64,000 bases of DNA from Chloroflexi bacterium TSY (GCA_019217005.1 JAHBNG010000030.1:62001-126000); one strand, 5' to 3'; positions 54,754-64,000 are shown, counted from the stretch's first letter. Notes: a model not told the origin generated them from the sequence alone. Numbers and translations: made by a program.

Positions 54754-56554
54754 ATGCTCAAACAAAATGCATACTGGCTCCTCTTCATCCAGTATCTCAA
54801 CCCGCTGGGCAGAAAGACATTTCTTCTCGCACTGCTGGTCTTCACGACCATCGGATTGCAACTTCTAAACCCACAGATCATTCGCTATTTCATCGATACC
54901 GCAGTGGAAATAGGACTAGGGGATGGTGGAACCATGAATCTGGTTTGGGCAGCTGTTTTGTTTCTCGGCGGCTCTCTGCTTTTGCAAACTTTGGGGGGTC
55001 GTTGCCGTCTATGTCAGCGAGGATGTTGGATGGCAAGCCACAAATCGGCTGCGCGAAGATCTGACGCGTCATTGCCTCAAGCTCGATATGGGCTTCCATC
55101 ATCAGCACAAGCCAGGCGAGATGATCGAACGGATTGATGGAGATGTTGCCAACATCGCGATCTTCTTTTCGCAGTTTGTGATTCAGATTGTGGGCAACTT
55201 GCTTCTCGTCGTGGGCGTATTGGTTGTGCTGCTTTGGACTGACTGGCGAATCAGCCTAGCGCTACTTGTTTACACGCTTGTTGCCTTGACGACGATTCTT
55301 CTCATGCGTCGTTTGGCTGTTCTACGAGAAATGGAAGCCAGAGAAGCAAACAGTCAGTTATTTGGCTTTCTTGAGGAATATCTCTCTGGTATAGAGGATA
55401 TTCGAGCCAGCGGAGCCGTTCCCTTCGTCATGCGCAAGCTCTTCATGCACAGCAATGAACGGCTACAGACAAACTATCGAAGCGGTATGAGAAATGTTCT
55501 AATGGGCAACATTTGGAACATTTTCTATACGCTAGGTCACATCATTGCCCTGACGGCTGGATACCTACTCTTTCGTAACAACTTAATCACCGTTGGTTCA
55601 GTCTATCTGATCATTCACTATACAGACATGATTTTGAATCCACTTGATCGAATTACCCAACAGGTTCAGACTTTCCAAAAAGCCGCGGCGGGCATGGAGC
55701 GCGTCTTTGAGCTAAAGAGACGGAGTAGCGCAATTAGTTCCGTTCCCGCAACTGTACAACATCGAGAACTATCTGGTCCACTCGATATCTCATTTGACAA
55801 GATCACCTTTGGCTATGTGCCTGACGAACCAGTCCTGCAAGATATCTCGTTTGAACTACCGGCAGGTAAAGTGCTAGGTCTGCTCGGACGGACGGGGAGT
55901 GGAAAAACCACGCTCACACGGCTCCTTTTTCGACTCTATGAACCACAACAAGGCACAATCTTGATTGGAAACGGAGATGCCACGAACACAAATGGTCAAA
56001 CATCAAAACTGGACAGCAAAACGCTCAATCTTGACCAGTTACGTCGTTCGATCGGCGTTGTCTCTCAAGATGTACAGCTATTCAGCGGCTCCGTTCGGGA
56101 CAATATAACGCTGTTCGATCCAACAGTTTCCGAACAACGGATCCAGGAAGTGATCCAACAGCTTGGGCTGGGGCAATGGTATGCCAACTTAGAAGATGGT
56201 CTTGACACCCAATTGATGTCTGGAGGAAGCAATCTTTCCGCCGGTGAGGCTCAATTGTTGGCCTTTACGCGCCTCTTTTTACAAGATCCGGGTCTCATTA
56301 TTCTGGATGAGGCATCCTCACGGCTCGATCCCATGACGGAACAATTTATTGAACAAGCAGTTGATAGGCTTCTCGAACATCGAACCGGCATCATTGTCGC
56401 CCATCGCTTACGCACAGTGGAACGCGCAGATACAATACTGATACTGGATCATGGTCGTATTCGGGAAATAGGAGCACGCGAAACTCTCGTAAACGATCCA
56501 GATTCACACTTCTTTACGCTTCTCCAAACGGGGATGGGTGAAGCGCTAGCATGA
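54754..56554 (+). pseudogene. ABC exporter half-transporter, frameshift in the membrane domain
   Basis: The first frame (54754-55010) gives RKTFLLALLVFTTIGLQLLN, the start of the transmembrane domain. At the run of six G near 54994 the frame changes and continues VVAVYVSEDVGWQATNRLRE, the usual coupling-helix region. It then runs open to 56554: further membrane helices and a full nucleotide-binding domain. Walker A is LGRTGSGKTTLTRLL, the signature SAGEAQLLAF, Walker B LIILDEASSRLD with catalytic Glu, and the H-loop IIVAHRLRTV. The restored length is about 600 residues. One base too many or too few in the G run, possibly a sequencing error, is the only lesion. It probably forms a heterodimer with the next gene. 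Confidence 0.82.
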
Positions 56555-56567
56555 CCCACAAACCATC

Positions 56568-58445
56568 ATGAAATCATTCTACTTTATCTGGCGCTTGATT
56601 CAATTTCGGCCCCGAAGCTATCTCTACAATATGATCGCCTTTACGGTTCTCATGCTGGGCGCATTGGCACCGGGGTGGGTCTTTCGCGAGTTCTTTACGT
56701 TGATTGCACTAGATGAACCAGCCCGCTTTGGCATTTGGACATTGCTCGTCATGCTGCTCGTTGGCACGGTGGCTCGTATGTGGGGGCTGTACGGCATGTT
56801 GGATGCAAATATTCCTTACGCCTATGCCAACTACACGTTGCTTCATAAAAATCTGTTGACTCGGCTCTTTCAGCTTCCAGGCGCGGCCGCACTGCCTGAA
56901 TCACCAGGGGCCGCTATCACAAGGCTACGCGATGATGTCGATGAGCTGCCATGGTTTACTCTCTGGTTTAACAACCTTGTCGGTTACGTGGCTTTTATGA
57001 TTGTGGCCGTTGCGATCATGATCTCGATCAACCTGACGCTGACCTTAGTCGCATTCCTGCCCCTCGCGGTGATTGTCACCCTTGCCAGCGTCGCAACTGA
57101 GCGTCTCGAGCGCTACCGCAAAGCTGCCCGGGAAGCGTCTGGCAGCGTCACAGACTTCATCGCCGAAATCTTTGGCTCGGTTTTGGCCGTTAAGTTGGGG
57201 CGCGCCGAAGATCAAGTGGTCAATCGAATGGTAGAGCTAAACGACGAACGCCGCAAGACCTCCCTCATGGATCGGCTGCTGGAGGAAGCACTGCACTCAG
57301 TCTATCACCACACGGGCAATCTGGGAACCGGGATTATTCTACTTCTCGCTGTTCCGGCCTTTCGTGCCCAATCGTTCACCGTGGGTGACTTTGCTCTCTT
57401 TGTCTCCTACTTGAGCAGCATGACAGCTTTCTTCTCATTTGCAGGCTTCATGTGGGCCAGATATCGGCAGGTTGGTGTTTCGATCAACCGACTGCAGGAA
57501 TTGATGCAGGATGCGAATCCAGACGATTTGGTTCGTCATGGACCAGTCTATTTGGCTCCTACTCGTAAACCGTTCTTAACGTTGAGCGAGAATGGAGAAT
57601 CTAGCCATGTGTCAGGTACATCCCTAGAGTCAGAGCTCTCTTCCAATGGAGCTTTTCCCGAAATTCCTTTTCCCGAGCGGACGGAACACGACCACTTGCA
57701 AACGCTCAATGCCAAAGGGCTCTCCTACCGCTTTCCAGAGAGCACGAATGGTATCTTCGATATTGACCTAACCATTTCTCATGGCTCTTTCACAATGATT
57801 ACGGGCCGCATCGGCTCAGGAAAGACGACGCTTTTGCGCTGTCTCCTTGGCCTCTTGCCGCTTGATGCTGGCACTGTGACTTGGAACCATGAACCAATTT
57901 CATCACCGGCTGACTTCTTTGTCCCACCACGCTGTGCGTACACTGCCCAAGTGCCGCGTCTCTTTAGCACAACGCTACGGGAAAATCTGCTGCTGGGGTT
58001 GGATGAAGAACGGATCGATCTCGATCAAGTCATTCATCACGCAGTTCTGGAACAGGATATAACCGATCTCGAACAGGGACTGGAAACAGTGATTGGCCCC
58101 AAAGGAGTGAAGCTATCTGGGGGTCAGGTACAACGAGCCTCCGCTGCACGCATGTTTGTGCGACAACCAGAGCTATTGGTCTTCGATGATTTGAGCAGCG
58201 CGCTCGACGTCAACACAGAGCGCGTCCTCTGGGAGCGACTCTTTGCGTTGAATAGCAATGATGCCCATCGCACAACGCCAACCTGTCTCGTTGTGTCGCA
58301 CAGGCGCCCCGCACTGCGCAGAGCGGATCAGATCGTCGTACTAAAGGATGGACGGGTTGAGGATATTGGGAAGGTAGATGAGCTATTGGTTCGGTGCGAG
58401 GAGATGCAACGGTTGTGGGAGGGGGACGGGTCTAGAAGTCCCTAA
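56568..58445 (+). CDS. ABC exporter half-transporter with degenerate ATP site
   Basis: The 625-residue protein has six membrane helices in its first 320 residues and an NBD after residue 380. Walker A is ITGRIGSGKTTLLRCLLGL, the signature LSGGQVQRASAARMF, Walker B LLVFDDLSSALD and the switch His in CLVVSHRRPALR. The residue after Walker B is Asp (FDD) instead of the catalytic Glu. One of the two ATP sites in the heterodimer is therefore probably degenerate, as in TM287/288-like exporters. A linker of about 60 residues between the domains (near 57540-57700) is longer than usual. It starts 13 bp after the first subunit. Confidence 0.88.
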   Translation: MKSFYFIWRLIQFRPRSYLYNMIAFTVLMLGALAPGWVFREFFTLIALDEPARFGIWTLLVMLLVGTVARMWGLYGMLDANIPYAYANYTLLHKNLLTRLFQLPGAAALPESPGAAITRLRDDVDELPWFTLWFNNLVGYVAFMIVAVAIMISINLTLTLVAFLPLAVIVTLASVATERLERYRKAAREASGSVTDFIAEIFGSVLAVKLGRAEDQVVNRMVELNDERRKTSLMDRLLEEALHSVYHHTGNLGTGIILLLAVPAFRAQSFTVGDFALFVSYLSSMTAFFSFAGFMWARYRQVGVSINRLQELMQDANPDDLVRHGPVYLAPTRKPFLTLSENGESSHVSGTSLESELSSNGAFPEIPFPERTEHDHLQTLNAKGLSYRFPESTNGIFDIDLTISHGSFTMITGRIGSGKTTLLRCLLGLLPLDAGTVTWNHEPISSPADFFVPPRCAYTAQVPRLFSTTLRENLLLGLDEERIDLDQVIHHAVLEQDITDLEQGLETVIGPKGVKLSGGQVQRASAARMFVRQPELLVFDDLSSALDVNTERVLWERLFALNSNDAHRTTPTCLVVSHRRPALRRADQIVVLKDGRVEDIGKVDELLVRCEEMQRLWEGDGSRSP

Positions 58446-59680
58446 TCCCAGCTTCGCTCATCTACCATTCCAGGAGCATCCTCCGCGATCGCATCGGTCG
58501 CCACAAACACAACCTCATCTGCGCGCACGCGGCAAAGTTGGCGAACGGCCTCTTTCACTGGTTCTGTTAAGCTGTTCGTATCGACCGATTGATCATTGAG
58601 CGCCACGCGCACCACAAAGTAATCTCGGTTCTCTGAACGTGAGACGACACCCTGGACAGCTTTGGCACCACCAATCTGGGCGGTGGCTTGACCGATCGCA
58701 AAACGGAGTTGGTTGGGGTGAACAAACATACCCCGCACCTTACGCGCCTCGCCACTGCGACCCACCAATGTTATTGAACGCTCTTCTTGCCGACTCTGAC
58801 CCGGTGCTGGATCGGTGAGAACGGCCATGTCTCCTGTTCCAAAACGAATCAAGGGGTAAGCGTGATCATAATGTGTGACGACGACTTCACCTGCTTCGCC
58901 GGATCCCACAGGGGTGCCCGTTTCCGGGTCAACGACTTGGATCACTGGTTCGGGCTGTAGCCGCATGGCCATGGTGCCATCGAGATTGACGGCCAAAAAG
59001 CCCAACTCCGCCGTGGCATAGGCATTGCCCAACGTGATACCATAGGTCTCGACCAACGTTTGGCGCAATGGAGCAGGCAGCGGTTCTGCCGTGACAAGGG
59101 CTTTCGTCAGTTGCAGGTCTTGCTTAAAATCCATCCCCGCTTCTTCTGCTTTTTGGATGAGTATCATCAGGAAGCTTGGTGTACCGACATAGCCGGTCAC
59201 GCCCAAGTCCTGTATCAATTTGACCTGTAGTTCGCTGTTGCCAATTCCCGTGGGCAAAACGGTGCAGCCCATCTGAGTGAGCGCTGTGTCTAACATGAGG
59301 CCAGCGGGCACCAGGTGATAGGAGAGTGCATTGAGCACAACATCACCTGGTGTGAAGCTGCTCTTTTCCAAGGCAAGCTGTGCCATATCCGACGTGGTCG
59401 AATCATCACCTGCGTCGGGTTCATAGAGAGGACCGGGCGACATAAAAATGTGGCGCACTTTGCTCATCGGCACTCCCAACATCCCACCAAAGGGGGGATC
59501 AGCTTGTTGGAGTGCAATCACGGTGTCTTTGGGCAAGATGGGAATTTTATCCAGGTCGGCGGCTGTTTGAATGTCACTCGGTTTGAGTCCCACCTCATCA
59601 AAGCGTCGTCGAACGGCGGGTGCATTGGTATATGCCCGTTCGATTAACTGACGGACTTTTTGATCTCTATCTGTGCTCAT
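58442..59680 (-). CDS. PaaK-like aryl/acyl-CoA ligase
   Basis: The protein (about 412 residues from ATG 59680) resembles phenylacetate-CoA ligase, an ANL-superfamily AMP-forming enzyme. The start YTNAPAVRRRFDEVGLKPSD matches PaaK. The core has HIFMSPGPLYEPDAGD, GYVGTPSFLMILIQKAEEAG, and NAYATAELGFLAVN, which corresponds to the AYGxTE-like motif. PLIRFGTGDMAVLTDPAPG contains the R-x-GTGD loop, and a small C-terminal domain with GMFVHPNQLRFAI follows. It would activate an aromatic or short acid to its CoA ester after uptake by the liv-type transporter genes upstream. The stop overlaps the exporter gene end by 4 bp in convergent orientation. Confidence 0.86.
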   Translation of the reverse strand: MSTDRDQKVRQLIERAYTNAPAVRRRFDEVGLKPSDIQTAADLDKIPILPKDTVIALQQADPPFGGMLGVPMSKVRHIFMSPGPLYEPDAGDDSTTSDMAQLALEKSSFTPGDVVLNALSYHLVPAGLMLDTALTQMGCTVLPTGIGNSELQVKLIQDLGVTGYVGTPSFLMILIQKAEEAGMDFKQDLQLTKALVTAEPLPAPLRQTLVETYGITLGNAYATAELGFLAVNLDGTMAMRLQPEPVIQVVDPETGTPVGSGEAGEVVVTHYDHAYPLIRFGTGDMAVLTDPAPGQSRQEERSITLVGRSGEARKVRGMFVHPNQLRFAIGQATAQIGGAKAVQGVVSRSENRDYFVVRVALNDQSVDTNSLTEPVKEAVRQLCRVRADEVVFVATDAIAEDAPGMVDERSWD

Positions 59681-59707
59681 TGTCTTCCTCACTTTATTTT
59701 CAATGTG

Positions 59708-60505
59708 TCACCCCAACCACCGCTTCCGTCGCTTATAGTGTTTCACATCGCGGTAGCTTTTTCGCTCCCCCAATTGTGTCAAACCCAGATAGAACTCCTT
59801 GATATCCGCATTGTCGGCCAACTGTTCCGCATCTCCGTCAAGCACAACACGTCCCGTCTCCATCACATAGGCATAACTGGCAGCCTTGAGTGCAACATTG
59901 GCGTTCTGTTCCACCAATAGAATCGACACCCCAGATTCTTTGTTGATCTGACGGATGATGTCGAAGATGTTTTTGACCAAAAGAGGAGCCAATCCCAAAG
60001 AGGGTTCATCGAGCAGCATCAAGCGTGGCTTGGCCATCAGTGCTCGTCCAATGACCACCATCTGTTGTTCACCGCCTGACAAGTAACCACTCGTTCGATC
60101 GCGAAACTCAAGCAGACGAGGAAAGAAGTGGTAAACCTCATCGAGGTCGCGCCTAAGCTCAGCTTTGGAGGTTGAGCGAAAAAGAGCACCGGCACGTAAA
60201 TTCTCTTCGACAGTCAGGTGCTCAAAGAGCGGACGCCCCTCGAGCACCTGCACAATGCCCAACCGCACAATCTCATCTGGCGTTAAATTGTCGATGCGTT
60301 GACCTTCAAACTCGACGCTTCCACGCGTCACCCTTCCTTGCTGCGAATGGAGTAGGCCAGAGAGCGCCTTGAGCGTTGTTGACTTGCCTGCGCCATTGGC
60401 ACCCAAAAGCGCCACAATCTGCCCCTCGCCAACTTCCAGCGTGACGCCGCGGAGGACGAGTATCACATCGTTGTAGACGACCTCGATATTGTTGACTTGT
60501 AACAT
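59708..60505 (-). CDS. livF: Branched-chain amino acid-type ABC transporter ATPase (LivF)
   Basis: The LivF-type ATPase starts MLQVNNIEVVYNDVILVLRG at 60505; an upstream in-frame start at 60667 adds non-conserved residues and overlaps the binding-protein gene, so it is rejected. Walker A is ALLGANGAGKSTTLKALSG, the signature YLSGGEQQMVVIGRALMA, Walker B LMLLDEPSLGLAPLLV and the His loop LLVEQNANVALK. The LivF-specific VQVLEGRPLFEHLTVEENL is present. It energises uptake of branched-chain amino acids or, given the neighbouring CoA ligase, an aromatic acid. Ten bases separate it from the binding-protein gene. Confidence 0.92.
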   Translation of the reverse strand: MLQVNNIEVVYNDVILVLRGVTLEVGEGQIVALLGANGAGKSTTLKALSGLLHSQQGRVTRGSVEFEGQRIDNLTPDEIVRLGIVQVLEGRPLFEHLTVEENLRAGALFRSTSKAELRRDLDEVYHFFPRLLEFRDRTSGYLSGGEQQMVVIGRALMAKPRLMLLDEPSLGLAPLLVKNIFDIIRQINKESGVSILLVEQNANVALKAASYAYVMETGRVVLDGDAEQLADNADIKEFYLGLTQLGERKSYRDVKHYKRRKRWLG

Positions 60506-60515
60506 GGAACGTAAA

Positions 60516-61931
60516 TCATTTTGGTTTCGCATCCGGCAACTCAAAAAAGTCCTGCACGATCTCGAATTCGATCTTGCCATCGTTAAAGACCGCACGCCGG
60601 ATCTGCGCCCGTCCTGAGGAGCGATTGCCGCCCGTCGCATCCACGCCAAAAATGCCGAGTCCGTCAACGTACCCCATATCTTCCATGGCGGCCACTATGG
60701 TGGCACCATCCAATGCTTCGAATCCAACCAGATTGATGGCCCGGCGGAGGACCGCAGCAACGGCATGAATTGTGGCGTAGGCTGTAATGTAGGTATTATT
60801 TTGCTCGCTCTCCTCACGACCGTTGGCCTCGAAGATCGCTAGAGCTTGTTGGACACCGGGTTCATCAACGTCGTTCCAAGCCAGATGGGGAAAGACACCA
60901 TAGAACCCTTCAGCCAGTTGCGCATTTTCGCCCAAAAATTGGAAGACATCGTTGTTGGTGGCCCAATTGACGCCGCCCACCAAAACTTGATCCCACGAAC
61001 CGAGGGCATGAAGCGTACCAATGACTTGGGTTGTACCAAATGAGAGATTTTGGCTGTAGATCACGTTTGCACCACCCAGCAAGAGGTTTTGCAGTTGGCC
61101 CGTTACATCCGCATCGGGCGAAATTGGTTGTTCCTCTAGCGGCAAAACAGTGATGCCCAGCTCCTTCGCAATTGCCAATGCCTCCGGTGTGGTTGCACCA
61201 GCACCAAATGCATTGGCCCAACCAATCACGCCAACGACAATCTCATCCCCGGCACCATCAGGCTTTACGTCGGCCCAATTCTCGCTGAGCCAGGTCAAAA
61301 ATCCAGCAAATTGGTCGGAATAGATGGGGAGGAAGGCAAAGGTATAGCCATTCGGTGGATTGTAGATCGCTTCGGCATTGAGTCCAGAGACAAAGTTAAC
61401 AATCTCATCTTCCACAACCCGATCCTTCAGCGCAATCGTGGCCCCACTCCCGTAGGTTAAGATAAACTTGGGCTTTGGATCAAAGGCGCGCGCCTCTTCA
61501 TAGGCCACAATCTCCTGCTCAACATCATATTGTGTTTCGCGGTAGACCAGCTCAAGCTCTGCGCCACAAACGCCACCTGACTCGTTGATCTCGATGATGG
61601 CATCCTCTGTGGCAAACGCAAACGCCTCACCAATGATTGCGGCTAGCGGTCCCTCGCGCCCGGCGTGTTGGTGGATATAGAGCGTCTCACCCGTCAAGTC
61701 GTGCTGACATGCTTCAATTTCGGGCAATTCGGATGGTTCCTCGACCGGATCCGCTGGATCCGGATCGGGTGCAGCTGCGGTTTCGCTTTCTTCACCCGCA
61801 TCAGATGCATCAGCAGAGGACTCTTCAGCCGGAGCCGCACTATCTTGACTGGCAGCGGGGGCACCACCGCAAGCAGTTAACAATGCAATTGCCAATAGAG
61901 CAATCAGGGCAAAAAATAACTTCTTGTTCAT
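60516..61931 (-). CDS. livJ: LivJ-type substrate-binding lipoprotein
   Basis: The protein starts at ATG 61931 (KKLFFALIALLAIALLTACG, lipobox LTAC) with AAGGAGATCACGT upstream as ribosome site. A long acidic linker rich in Ala, Glu, Ser, Asp and Pro (residues about 25-75) precedes the type I periplasmic-binding fold: AFAFATEDAIIEINESGGVC, YGSGATIALKDRVVEDEIVN, GVIGWANAFGAGATTPEALA and ITAYATIHAVAAVLRRAINL. It captures amino acids or aromatic acids outside the membrane for the liv permease. The linker style is common in Chloroflexota lipoproteins. Confidence 0.9.
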   Translation of the reverse strand: MNKKLFFALIALLAIALLTACGGAPAASQDSAAPAEESSADASDAGEESETAAAPDPDPADPVEEPSELPEIEACQHDLTGETLYIHQHAGREGPLAAIIGEAFAFATEDAIIEINESGGVCGAELELVYRETQYDVEQEIVAYEEARAFDPKPKFILTYGSGATIALKDRVVEDEIVNFVSGLNAEAIYNPPNGYTFAFLPIYSDQFAGFLTWLSENWADVKPDGAGDEIVVGVIGWANAFGAGATTPEALAIAKELGITVLPLEEQPISPDADVTGQLQNLLLGGANVIYSQNLSFGTTQVIGTLHALGSWDQVLVGGVNWATNNDVFQFLGENAQLAEGFYGVFPHLAWNDVDEPGVQQALAIFEANGREESEQNNTYITAYATIHAVAAVLRRAINLVGFEALDGATIVAAMEDMGYVDGLGIFGVDATGGNRSSGRAQIRRAVFNDGKIEFEIVQDFFELPDAKPK

Positions 61932-62198
61932 ACGTGATCTCCTTAGTAGATTATCTACCAATTTCTTGCACAGGGGGCAAGAAGTTGCAAGGTTGCAGAG
62001 TTAAAAAGATGTTTGGAGTATTGGAGCCTGCTCTCATGCAAATCGAGTCTATTCTTTATCAGTAGATCGCAATCGTCAGATTCTTCGCTCCGCTCGAGAA
62101 TGACACGATTGCGGTCTACTGTTTATAGCAGACGAGATTCTGTGTACCCAGCTTGCAACCCTGCCACTCTGCAACTTTGCTTCTGGCTTGGTCAGGTT

Positions 62199-62262
62199 CG
62201 TACTTATCCGAAAAGCTCTGTAACGATGGGCTCTCGCCCGAGAGGCTGGTCAGGCCCCAATC
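62199..62262. repeat. Partial REP-like repeat next to the livM stop codon
   Basis: ACTTATCCGAAAAGCTCTGT followed by AACGATGGGCTCTCGCCCGAG matches the first half of the repeat at 4807-4888. It ends at the stop codon of livM (62264). The stretch 61932-62198 holds no gene. Confidence 0.6.
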
Positions 62263-62263
62263 T

Positions 62264-63164
62264 CTACCGAGAAAACGGCCTCAGCCGCCACGATGCCTTG
62301 AACAACATCCAGCGGTGAGCCATGCCACGTGGTTCGAAAATGAGAAACAGAATCAGCACAACGCCAAAAAAGATGGGGCGAAAGGAGGTCAAGAGTTGGG
62401 CTGATTGATCAGGAAAGAGCATTGCGAGCCGTTCACCAAACCAGACCGCAACATCTTCCAGAACAATGATCGAAATCACGCCCAGAAATGGACCAAGTTT
62501 GTCTCCCAACCCTCCAACCACCAACATGCCCAGAAAGATGATTGACTCATTGAGCCCATAGCCAAATTCGGTGCCAACGCCCCGCTGGGTAAATGCCTTG
62601 AGCGCACCAGCCGTGCCAGCTAACATGGCGGCGATGAAGAATGCCCGCAATTTGTAGCCATAAAGATGAATACCCAACAACTCGGCTGCCAGATCGTTAT
62701 CGCGGATCGAGACAAACGCCCGCCCCAGGCGTGAGCGCGTCAAGTTGTTGGTCAAGATTGTAGTAATCAACAAAGTGAAAAAGGTGATGTAGAAAAATTG
62801 AGAGACTTCTCCCAGCCGTAGGCCAAAGAACTCTGCCACCGGAACGTCGATGCGGCCCGAGGTTCCACCCAGTAGATCTTTGAATGTATGGCGGCTGAGC
62901 CAGGGAATGATAAATTGGGCGGTGAGCGTGGCCATGGCCAGATAGAAACCCTTAACGCGCAATGAGGGCAATCCAAAGATCAGACCGAAAATTCCTGTAG
63001 CCAATGCCGCAACTGGAATGGCAAGCAGCAGAGGAAGCCCCCAGTGAACCGTCACGAGTGCGGCGGCATATCCACCCACCAGCATAAACGCCGCTTGTCC
63101 CAGTGAAATCTGCCCTGCAAAACCCGTCAAAATATTGAGACCTTGTACGGCAATAATCGTATAA
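62264..63164 (-). pseudogene. livM: LivM-type permease, 5' end cut off by an ISAzo13-type element
   Basis: The membrane protein reads YTIIAVQGLNILTGFAGQIS, LGQAAFMLVGGYAAALVTVH, GLPSLRVKGFYLAMATLTAQ, RAFVSIRDNDLAAELLGIHL and VGGLGDKLGPFLGV, all hallmarks of LivM. About 30-60 N-terminal residues with the first helix are missing because the IS begins at 63165; the apparent start MDWPYT is IS sequence (TTG). No livH or livG is seen in the window; they may lie beyond the IS. The transporter is therefore incomplete unless these are elsewhere. Confidence 0.86.
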
Positions 63165-64000
63165 GGCCAATCCAAAAAATAAAATATACGCGAGAAGGTG
63201 TTAAACTAGCTCTCCAAAAGGAGCAAAAATGACAATCTCGCCAGAAATGGTTGAAGTCTTGAAAGAGACGAAGGCCATGTTAAGTGGATACGAAAGAAGG
63301 CACTTCATGGCCCAAACGGTCAAAACGATATGCGAAGGGAGTCCGACGAAAGCAGAACGAGAGTTGGGCTGGAATCGGGCGACGATAGCCAAAGCCCTGG
63401 AAGAACTAGAAGGCGGCTTCTGTTATGTCGACCAAAGCCACCGACGTGGTCGCAAAAGCCGAAGACCATATCCCCACTTTACTGGCCGATATGGTTGAAA
63501 TCGCCGATCAATTCAGCCAGACCGATCCCACCTTTCGACCCCCCAATTGTACACTCGACTAACCGCCGCCGAAATGCGTACCCAGCTCATCGAGCAGAAA
63601 GGATACACAGATGAGGAATTGCCTGGCGAAGAGGCCATCCGCTTGAAGCTCAATGAGTTAGGCTATGGCTCAAACCGGGTCAAAAAAAGTCAACCAGTGA
63701 AAAGATCCCAGAGACCGATGCGATCTTTGATAGAATTCATCAGATCAATCAAGAAGCGGATGCAGACGAGACGGTTCTGCGCCTCTTTGGGATGCCAAAG
63801 CGACGATTTTACTTGACCGTTTCTCGAGAGAAGGGATAAGTCGAGTGGTTGTCAAAGCGCTCGATCATGACTTTCAAGATAAGAAGACCGAGAAAGTCAC
63901 TCCTTTTGGCATTTACCTCCCTTCAACCAAGGAACTCTTTCTTTACTTGACTCAGTCGAAAGTGACGAGTGACTGTATTGTCGACTGCCTGATTGATTTT
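63165..64000 (+). mobile_element. ISAzo13-type element, copy 3, running off the window
   Basis: The left end GGCCAATCCAAAAAATAAAA matches the right ends of copies 1 and 2, so this copy lies in the opposite orientation. The left flank TAA is the inverse of TTA. 836 bp are present; the other end is beyond the window. Confidence 0.92.
63229..64000 (+). pseudogene. ISAzo13-family transposase, copy 3 (partial)
   Basis: The chain again starts MTISPEMVEVLKETKAMLSG and proceeds through the same segments, with the shared extra A in CGCAAAAGCC. Private differences include a lost T near 63536 (TTTCGACCCCCC) and a changed frame near 63690 and 63790. The window ends at CTGATTGATTTT, just at the second shared shift site, so that site cannot be checked here. 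Confidence 0.85.

Noticed and set aside
54754..55137. Programmed frameshift in the ABC exporter.
   Set aside because: Exporters of this family are not known to use recoding, and a G6 run is a common error site; decay or a sequencing error is simpler.
60506..60667. Longer N-terminus for LivF from an upstream start at 60667.
   Set aside because: The extra residues are non-conserved and overlap the end of the binding-protein gene; MLQVNN at 60505 matches the family start.
1..64000. CRISPR arrays, tRNA and rRNA genes, prophage.
   Set aside because: No regularly spaced repeats, no cloverleaf-like or rRNA-like stretches and no phage structural genes were recognised by eye.

Overview
The window reads as chromosomal DNA of a filamentous-type bacterium, most likely a member of the Chloroflexota (Caldilinea/Anaerolinea-like). 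That is an inference from style, not from a marker gene: lipoproteins with Cys followed by Ala/Glu/Ser/Asp-rich linkers, a TolB-type beta-propeller protein with Thr-Pro linkers, phytanoyl-CoA-dioxygenase-like genes, and ISAzo13-type elements. No rRNA, tRNA or phylogenetic marker gene was found.

Layout. 1-5 kb: a truncated Uma2 endonuclease, a complete IS, an Rpn/DUF4351-like fragment, and lutBC (lactate oxidation). 5-8.6 kb: a response-regulator/cyclase gene cut by an IS1595-type element and by a 155-bp miniature element, then another IS. 8.5-32.6 kb, minus strand: a surface-polysaccharide locus (GT4 and GT-C glycosyltransferases, Wzx flippase, sulfotransferase, FemAB-like transferase, polysaccharide deacetylase, formyltransferase, asparagine synthase, DegT aminotransferase, three epimerases, WbpD-like acetyltransferase, WbpB-like oxidoreductase, TolB-like lipid-anchored or membrane protein, WbpA-like UDP-sugar dehydrogenase). 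The WbpA/B/E/D-like set predicts a diacetamido uronic acid sugar nucleotide. 33-41 kb, minus strand: a tightly packed operon of two methyltransferases, a KamA-like radical SAM enzyme, a peptide-binding lipoprotein and two B12/radical SAM proteins. 41-46 kb: an MscS channel and a 1205-residue lipoprotein with three tandem solute-binding domains. 47-54 kb: two phytanoyl-CoA-dioxygenase-like proteins (one fused to HEAT repeats), a GNAT, two small ABM-like proteins, a bPH2 protein and a DCC-family protein. 54.7-58.4 kb, plus strand: a two-gene ABC exporter. 58.4-63.2 kb, minus strand: livM (broken), livJ, livF and a PaaK-like CoA ligase.

The dominant theme is invasion and decay. I can delimit eight IS copies of six kinds and several families of short palindromic elements. 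For several of them both ends and the target duplications are readable by eye, and removing the element plus one duplication restores the interrupted reading frame (receiver-cyclase, Wzx flippase, sulfotransferase at two sites, KamA-like enzyme, and two transposases that were themselves hit). One element is a 215-bp miniature transposon present in three equal-length copies, each with a 5-bp duplication. Other short repeats sit right at stop codons. Elsewhere IS copies have unlike flanks and separate fragments of different genes, the signature of IS-IS recombination deletions.

Most promising for novelty: the methyltransferase/KamA/B12-radical-SAM operon, the triple solute-binding lipoprotein next to MscS, and the 215-bp miniature element. 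All functional names rest on motif recognition without database searches. Several frameshifts lie in homopolymers and could be sequencing errors rather than real mutations.
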